From positions 62,001 through 126,000 of the forward strand of contig NZ_JAMRXH010000001.1 of NCBI RefSeq assembly GCF_023740735.1: DNA of 64,000 nucleotides, read 5' to 3'. A program made the position numbers and the translations under genes. Shown here in pieces: positions 59,534 to 64,000 of the stretch. The stretch is from Nocardia sp. CDC159 (lineage in GTDB: Bacteria > Actinomycetota > Actinomycetes > Mycobacteriales > Mycobacteriaceae). Within the stretch, counting starts at the first letter, position 1, and every line of letters begins with the position of its first letter. The notes under the pieces were generated by a model. The model did not search any database and was not told the origin of the DNA. It saw only the letters and a list, made by a program, of their open reading frames with translations.

Positions 59534-60806
59534 TGAACTGCGGCCGACCGCGGCGCAGGAGGAGTTCTGGCACTACCAGCAGGACGGGCCCGATCCGGTG
59601 ACGGCCATGTTCAATGTGGCCGAGTACGCGGAGTTTCACGGGCCGGTGTCGGAAACGGTGCTGGCGCGGGCGATTCGGTGGGCGGTCGGGGAGATCGAGG
59701 TGTGCAACCTCGGGTTCGCCCAGACGCCGGCGGGGGTACGGCTGCGGCCGCGTACGCCGCGGTGGGAGGTGCGCACGGTCGACCTCAGCGGCCACGACGA
59801 TCCGCTCGCGGCGGCCGCGGCGTGGATGGCCGCCGATCTGGACACCCCGGTGGATCTGGTGGCCGATGAGCTGTTCACGCACGCGATCCTGCGGCTGGGA
59901 TCCGAGCGGGTGTGGTGGTACCACCGGGTGCATCACATCCTGCTCGACGGTTACGGGCTGGCGCAGGTCGCGCGGCGGGTCGCCCAGGTGTACACCGCCC
60001 TGCTGGCCGGACGCGAACCCGCCCCGTCCCGGTTCGGTTCGCTGGCCGAGGTGGTCGCCCACGAGGAGTCCGAACGCGACGGCCCCGGCTACGCGGCCGC
60101 CCGCGACTACTGGCTGCGCTACCACCGCGACCGCCCCGCCCCGCCGATCGTCGCCCCGCGCACCGAGCCGATGACCGGCCGGATGGCGAGAACGGCAACC
60201 GAATTCGATCCCGACCTGCTGGCCCGCCTGCGCGAGCGCGGCGGTTCGGCCACCGCACTGCTCGCGGCGGCGGCCACCTATGTGCACCGCGTGACCGGAC
60301 AGTCGCAAATCCGGTTGTGCCTGCCGGTGCTGGCCCGCGCGGGCACCCCGGCGGCGCGGGTGCCGTGCACGGTCATCAATGTCGTGTACTACTGGGCCGA
60401 ATTCGACTCACGGACAACGTTTTCCGATGCCGTCGAGCACATCGAAGGTTTCCTGCGCGACAGCGCCCCGCACCTGCGGTACCGAGTCGTCGACCTCTGG
60501 CGAGACCTCGGCCCGGCCTTCGACCACGACCGCGCCTACGGCCCGCTGGCCAACGTCATGCCCTTCGACTTCGCACCCCACTTCGCCGACACCCCCGCGA
60601 CCATCCACAACGTCACCGCCGGAGTGGAGGAGGACATCGGCTTCTACTTCTACGACCGCCCCGACGCCATGGAGTTCGTGGTCGGCGGCAACCCCCACCT
60701 GTTCGGCGTCGAAGACCTGACCACCCACGCCACCGCTTTCCAACGTCTGCTCACCGCCGCCTTGGCCACCCCGGATCGTCCGGTGAACGGCCTGGCGTCG
60801 GGGTAG
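59523..60806 (+). CDS. Stand-alone NRPS condensation-domain protein
   Basis: A 427-residue protein that consists only of a condensation domain. The catalytic motif HHILLDG is complete (His137, His138, Asp142, Gly143); an N-terminal TAAQEEFWHYQQ and a later YGPLANVMPFDF near residue 345 match conserved C-domain segments. Known isonitrile lipopeptide clusters end here with a large NRPS (Rv0101/ScoA) containing adenylation, carrier and reductase domains; none of these is present. It could join the ACP-bound isonitrile acyl group to a free amine or amino acid. GTG 59523 overlaps the ACP gene. Confidence 0.87.
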   Translation: MPSNELRPTAAQEEFWHYQQDGPDPVTAMFNVAEYAEFHGPVSETVLARAIRWAVGEIEVCNLGFAQTPAGVRLRPRTPRWEVRTVDLSGHDDPLAAAAAWMAADLDTPVDLVADELFTHAILRLGSERVWWYHRVHHILLDGYGLAQVARRVAQVYTALLAGREPAPSRFGSLAEVVAHEESERDGPGYAAARDYWLRYHRDRPAPPIVAPRTEPMTGRMARTATEFDPDLLARLRERGGSATALLAAAATYVHRVTGQSQIRLCLPVLARAGTPAARVPCTVINVVYYWAEFDSRTTFSDAVEHIEGFLRDSAPHLRYRVVDLWRDLGPAFDHDRAYGPLANVMPFDFAPHFADTPATIHNVTAGVEEDIGFYFYDRPDAMEFVVGGNPHLFGVEDLTTHATAFQRLLTAALATPDRPVNGLASG

Positions 60807-60810
60807 CGGC

Positions 60811-61374
60811 TCAGCTGCCCGCGGCCTCGCCCGCGCGGACCTCGCCGATCAGGTCCTCGCGGGCGCGGGCTACGCGGGAGCGGATGGTGCCTACGGGGCA
60901 GCCGCAGACCTGGGCGGCCTCCTCGTAGGAGAGGCCGAGGAGTTGGGTGAGGATCAGGGCCTCGCGGCGGTCCTCGGGGAGGGCGGTGAGCATGATCCGG
61001 AGTTCGGCGAATTCTATTGCGGCCGTGCTGCTTCCGGAACGGCGGCGGTCGGCGGCGGCCTCCCAGTCGGCGTCGGCGGCGACGCGCGGGCGGGCCATGG
61101 CGGCGCGAACCTCGTCGGCGCAGACGTAGCGGGCGATCGACAACAGCCAGGCGCGGGCCGAGGCGCGCGCCTCGAAGCGGCGCAGGCTGCCCAGGGCGCG
61201 CAGGTAGGTCTCCTGGGTGAGGTCGTCGGCGCGGGCGGGGCTGGCCCGGTGGGCGATGAAGCGCCACACGTCGGACTGGGTGGCGCGAATGAACTCCTCC
61301 AGCGCCTGCCGATCCCCGCGGCCCGCGGCCAGGGCGAGCGCGGTGATCCGATCGTCGCTGGACTCCGTTGCCAT
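60811..61374 (-). CDS. sigC: ECF sigma factor, SigC orthologue
   Basis: A 187-residue ECF sigma factor closely resembling M. tuberculosis SigC: the N-terminal QALEEFIRATQSDVWRFIAH, region 2 ADDLTQETYLRALG, and region 4 ILTQLLGLSYEEAAQVCGCP with VGTIRSRVARAR all match what I recall of SigC. ATG 61374 lies seven bases after TAGGGT on the minus strand and may be leaderless; a GTG at 61383 is possible. It is convergent with the condensation gene (four bases apart) and divergent from its putative anti-sigma factor. Confidence 0.9.
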   Translation of the reverse strand: MATESSDDRITALALAAGRGDRQALEEFIRATQSDVWRFIAHRASPARADDLTQETYLRALGSLRRFEARASARAWLLSIARYVCADEVRAAMARPRVAADADWEAAADRRRSGSSTAAIEFAELRIMLTALPEDRREALILTQLLGLSYEEAAQVCGCPVGTIRSRVARAREDLIGEVRAGEAAGS

Positions 61375-61380
61375 GCCGGA

Positions 61381-61426
61381 CACCCTAGCCCGGCCCGAAA
61401 AAAGATCTACTACCGGGCGTAGGGTG
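61381..61426. repeat. Large inverted repeat between sigma and anti-sigma genes
   Basis: CACCCTAGCCCGG (61381-61393) and CCGGGCGTAGGGTG (61413-61426) are complementary except for one extra base, with a 19-base A/T-richer loop. Each arm reads outward as CCGGGC(G)TAGGGTGT, so both divergent transcripts could use the same TAGGGT -10 box. Confidence 0.7.
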
Positions 61427-61483
61427 TTTCACGCCACAGCGAATCCCGGGAACTTCGGCGGCCCCCGAACCGACTACTGCACC

Positions 61484-62194
61484 GTGAACTGCGATGTCTG
61501 CCGGGAAGCGCTGTCGGCCCGGATCGACGGCGAACCCGAACCGGTGCCCTCGGCGCAGGTCGATCGGCACCTCGAGGAGTGCCGGGCCTGCACCGACTGG
61601 TACGCGGCGGCGGGCGCGACGACCCGCACCCTGCGCATGCGCGCCGCGCCGGTCACCCCGGATCTGACCGACCAGATCCTGGCGCGGGCCGAATTCGTGG
61701 GCGTGACGCCGCGGCGGCGCGGGCTGTCGACCTCGGCGCTGCGGATGATCCTGCTCGGCATCGGCGCGGTGCAGTGCGCGCTGGGGTTGGCGCAGCTGGT
61801 CGGGCACGGGGTGGGTGTGCACGCCGAACACGAGGTCGGCTCGCATCTGTTCAACGAGAGCACCGCGTGGAGTTTCGCCCTCGGCGCGGGCATGGTGTGG
61901 GGTGCGCTGTCGGTGCGGGCGGTGAGCGGGCTGATCGCGGTATTCGGTAGTTTCGCCGCGGTGGTGTCGGTGTTCGTCGCCCACGATCTGATCGGCGGGC
62001 AGATGAGCGCGACCCGCGCCGAATCGCATGTGGTGCTGTTGGCCGGGCTGCTGGTGCTGGTATTGCTGCGGCGTCGCGCGGGCGGCGAACCGCCGGAGGT
62101 CACCGCCGAACCGGGACCGCTGGCGATGCCACCGGGTGCGCGTGCGGGACGGCGCACCGGCCACCTGCGCTCCACGCACGATCCCGCCGCCTGA
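61484..62194 (+). CDS. Zinc-finger membrane anti-sigma factor (Rv0093c-like)
   Basis: A 236-residue protein. The N-terminal CDVCREALSARIDGE with HLEECRAC (His29-x3-Cys33-x2-Cys36) is a ZAS-type anti-sigma motif; four membrane helices follow (from residue about 88 to 205). It resembles M. tuberculosis Rv0093c, which neighbours ctpA. Divergent from sigC, it is the natural candidate to hold SigC inactive and release it on a signal, perhaps copper or zinc status via the cysteine site. GTG 61484 lacks a ribosome site. Confidence 0.85.
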   Translation: MNCDVCREALSARIDGEPEPVPSAQVDRHLEECRACTDWYAAAGATTRTLRMRAAPVTPDLTDQILARAEFVGVTPRRRGLSTSALRMILLGIGAVQCALGLAQLVGHGVGVHAEHEVGSHLFNESTAWSFALGAGMVWGALSVRAVSGLIAVFGSFAAVVSVFVAHDLIGGQMSATRAESHVVLLAGLLVLVLLRRRAGGEPPEVTAEPGPLAMPPGARAGRRTGHLRSTHDPAA

Positions 62195-62273
62195 GCGGGC
62201 GCCGAAAGACCACGCCGAATCCGCCTGCCGCCGAATCCGCTTCGGTGGCCCGAGCCAACGGAATCCGAATCCC
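62195..62273 (+). repeat. GAATCCG direct repeats upstream of the metal ATPase
   Basis: GCCGAATCCGC occurs twice, 16 bases apart, and GAATCC occurs twice more just before the ATPase start (four GAATCC units in 79 bases). They could be a direct-repeat operator or simple local repetition. Confidence 0.4.
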
Positions 62274-64000
62274 ATGACCAACTCTCTCGCTCCCGTCGAG
62301 GACACCGCCGCCGACCGCGTCCGGGTCCGGCTCGCGGTGTCGGGGATGTCGTGTGCGGCCTGCTCCTCGCGGGTCGAGCGCACCCTCAACCGCTTCGACG
62401 GGGTGACCGCCAGCGTGAACTTCGCCACCGGTGTGGCCACCGTGGACGCCCCGGCGGAGCTGGACCCGAACCTGTTGTGCGAGAAGGTGACCGAGATCGG
62501 CTTCGGCGCCACTCCCGTGCAGGGCACGACCACCGTGCTCGACACCGGCCCGGAGGATCGCATCGCCGCGGATCTGTTCCGCCGCCTGGTGGTGGCGCTG
62601 CTGCTGTTCTTCCCGCTGGCCGATCTGTCGATCATGTTCGCCACCGTGCCCAGCACCCGGATCACCGGGTGGCAGGCGATTCTGCTCGCGCTGGCGCTGC
62701 CGATCGTGGTGTGGTCGGCCGCGCCGCTGCACCGCAAGGCACTGGCCGGGCTGCGCACGGGAGCCACCAGCATGGAGACGCTGGTGTCGATCGGGATCAC
62801 CGCGGCCACGGTGTGGTCGGTGGTGACGCTGTTCGCCCGGCCCGCCCCGGCCGCGTCCGGGCACGGGGTGTGGGCGGCGATCCTGGGCGCGGATTCGATC
62901 TATCTCGAGGTCGCCGGCGGCGTCACGGTCTTCGTGCTCGCGGGCCGCTACTTCGAGGCCAAGGCGCGCCGCCGCGCGGGCGGGGCGCTGCGCGCGCTGG
63001 CCGCCCTCGGCGCGAAGGACGTCACGGTGCTGACCGGCGACGGCCGCGAGATCACCGTTCCGGTCGAGGAACTCACCGAGGGCCGCCGCTTCGTGGTGCG
63101 GCCGGGGGAGACCGTGGCCACCGACGGCCTGGTGGTCGAGGGACATTCGAGCATCGACGCCTCGGCCATGACGGGGGAGTCGGTGCCGGTGGAGGTCGGC
63201 CCCGGCATGGCGGTGACCGGCGGCACGGTGTCGCTGACCGGGCGGTTGATCGTGGAAGCCGGTGCGGTGGGCGCGGATACCCGCCTGGCGGCGATGATCC
63301 GGCTGGTGGAGGAGGCCCAGGCGGGCAAGGCATCGCTGCAGCGGCTGGCCGACCGGATCGCCGGGGTGTTCGTGCCGGTGGTGCTGGGCATCGCGGCGGT
63401 CACCTTCACCGCGTGGCTGATCTCCGGCGCTGGCCTGGACAAGGCGGTGGGCGCGGGCCTGGCGGTCCTGGTCATCGCGTGCCCGTGCGCGCTGGGCCTG
63501 GCAACCCCGGCCGCCCTGATGGTGGCCGCCGGACGCGGCGCCCAGCTGGGCGTATTCATCAAGGGCCAGCAGGCCCTCGAGACCAGCCGCAGCGTCGACA
63601 CCGTGGTGTTCGACAAGACCGGCACCCTCACCGAGGGCGAGATGACGGTGGTGGCGGTCCACACCGCCGCGGGCCACTCCACCCGCGAGATCGCCGCGCT
63701 GGCAGGCGGTTTGGAGGCGGCCTCCGAGCATGCGGTGGCGGCGGCGATCACCGCCTATGCCCGGCGGGAGATCGAGCGGTCGGTGGCGGCGCGCGTCGAT
63801 GGGGCGGTGTCGGCGGTGGAGACCGCCGAAAGTGGTGAGCCGGGTGAGATCGGGGTGGCGAGTTCTGCGGTGGCGCGGAGGACCGAGCAGCCGACGCGGA
63901 TCGAGGACGACGCCGATTCGGAGGTGGCGCGCCTTCCCGAGGTGAGCGATTTTCAGGCGCTGCCCGGACTCGGCGCGCGGGGAACGGTGGCCGGGCGGGC
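62274..64000 (+). CDS. ctpA: CtpA/CtpB-like heavy-metal P1B-type ATPase (3' end outside window)
   Basis: The first 575 residues of a copper-type P-ATPase; the frame is open to the window end. It has an N-terminal metal-binding domain with SGMSCAACSSRVE (Cys27, Cys30), TGES near residue 300, the intramembrane CPC at 403-405 and DKTGTLTEG with the phosphorylated Asp447. ATG 62274. It resembles mycobacterial CtpA/CtpB, thought to move copper for assembly or acquisition rather than detoxification. Near residues 500-556 there is an insertion of about 50 mostly polar residues not expected from CtpA, and the SEHP motif reads SEHA. Confidence 0.9.
   Translation, partial: MTNSLAPVEDTAADRVRVRLAVSGMSCAACSSRVERTLNRFDGVTASVNFATGVATVDAPAELDPNLLCEKVTEIGFGATPVQGTTTVLDTGPEDRIAADLFRRLVVALLLFFPLADLSIMFATVPSTRITGWQAILLALALPIVVWSAAPLHRKALAGLRTGATSMETLVSIGITAATVWSVVTLFARPAPAASGHGVWAAILGADSIYLEVAGGVTVFVLAGRYFEAKARRRAGGALRALAALGAKDVTVLTGDGREITVPVEELTEGRRFVVRPGETVATDGLVVEGHSSIDASAMTGESVPVEVGPGMAVTGGTVSLTGRLIVEAGAVGADTRLAAMIRLVEEAQAGKASLQRLADRIAGVFVPVVLGIAAVTFTAWLISGAGLDKAVGAGLAVLVIACPCALGLATPAALMVAAGRGAQLGVFIKGQQALETSRSVDTVVFDKTGTLTEGEMTVVAVHTAAGHSTREIAALAGGLEAASEHAVAAAITAYARREIERSVAARVDGAVSAVETAESGEPGEIGVASSAVARRTEQPTRIEDDADSEVARLPEVSDFQALPGLGARGTVAGR

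Noticed and set aside
61484..62273. A second SigC-type promoter for the ATPase or the anti-sigma gene.
   Set aside because: CGGGAAC and CCGAAT half-motifs occur, but no CGT element lies 16-20 bases downstream of any of them.
1..64000. Insertion sequences, prophage genes, tRNA genes or CRISPR arrays.
   Set aside because: No transposase or integrase motifs, no cloverleaf-like segments and no regularly spaced repeats were seen on either strand.

Overview
The window is very GC-rich, densely packed actinobacterial DNA. An mce/yrbE lipid-transport operon, a SigC-type ECF sigma factor, a CtpA/CtpB-type metal ATPase, an FcoT/FadD10 isonitrile-lipid module, a fatty acyl-AMP ligase and many TetR regulators point to Mycobacteriales, most likely Nocardia or a close relative. 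This placement rests on gene content only. I see no rRNA, tRNA, CRISPR array, insertion sequence or phage, and no gene-free stretch longer than about 220 bases.

Layout. (i) 1-7205, plus strand: a catabolic acyl-CoA operon with the end of a 2-oxoacid dehydrogenase E1-beta, an acyl-CoA ligase, two acyl-CoA dehydrogenases, two ferredoxins, a DUF35 protein paired with a thiolase-fold protein, a free lipoyl domain and a TetR regulator. (ii) 7166-9940: a CGNR regulator divergent from a small Rossmann reductase, then a Baeyer-Villiger monooxygenase. (iii) 9928-29410, minus strand: about 19.5 kb that reads as one operon, most junctions being ATGA/GTGA overlaps. It runs from a membrane protein, a YghO-like GNAT, an SDR, a desaturase, diaminobutyrate aminotransferase and decarboxylase, a putative N-acyltransferase and an SRPBCC protein to a DrrAB-like ABC exporter, an ACP, a FAAL and a complete yrbEAB-mceABCDEF-mas set. 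I infer synthesis, export and MCE handling of a 1,3-diaminopropane-containing lipid. A long palindrome overlaps the putative promoter. (iv) 29523-52472: accessory genes, including a bicupin, several TetR units, a diguanylate cyclase, a GlpT-like transporter, a TAXI-TRAP system, secreted proteins, an M1 peptidase, a PhoX-like protein, a DUF2252 protein, an ArsR-AHSA1 fusion, a PAP2 protein and an amino-acid permease. Several carry clear palindromic operators. (v) 52423-64000: an isonitrile-lipid metallophore locus. A three-gene iron-siderophore/B12-type importer (minus) is divergent from a TauD-like oxygenase, FcoT/ScoD, FadD10/ScoC, ACP and a free-standing condensation protein (plus). SigC, a zinc-finger membrane anti-sigma factor and a CtpA-like ATPase follow.

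How it fits together. In region v both divergent transcripts have matching ECF-like promoters (SGGAAC, exactly 20 bases, CGT), so SigC probably drives both the isonitrile operon and its importer. In M. tuberculosis the corresponding genes (Rv0092, Rv0093c, Rv0096-Rv0101, sigC) are scattered; here the predicted sigma, anti-sigma, biosynthesis, uptake and metal ATPase sit together. The large NRPS of the known pathway is replaced by a lone condensation domain, so a different, probably simpler product is expected. Regions iii and v are the two best candidates for undescribed systems.
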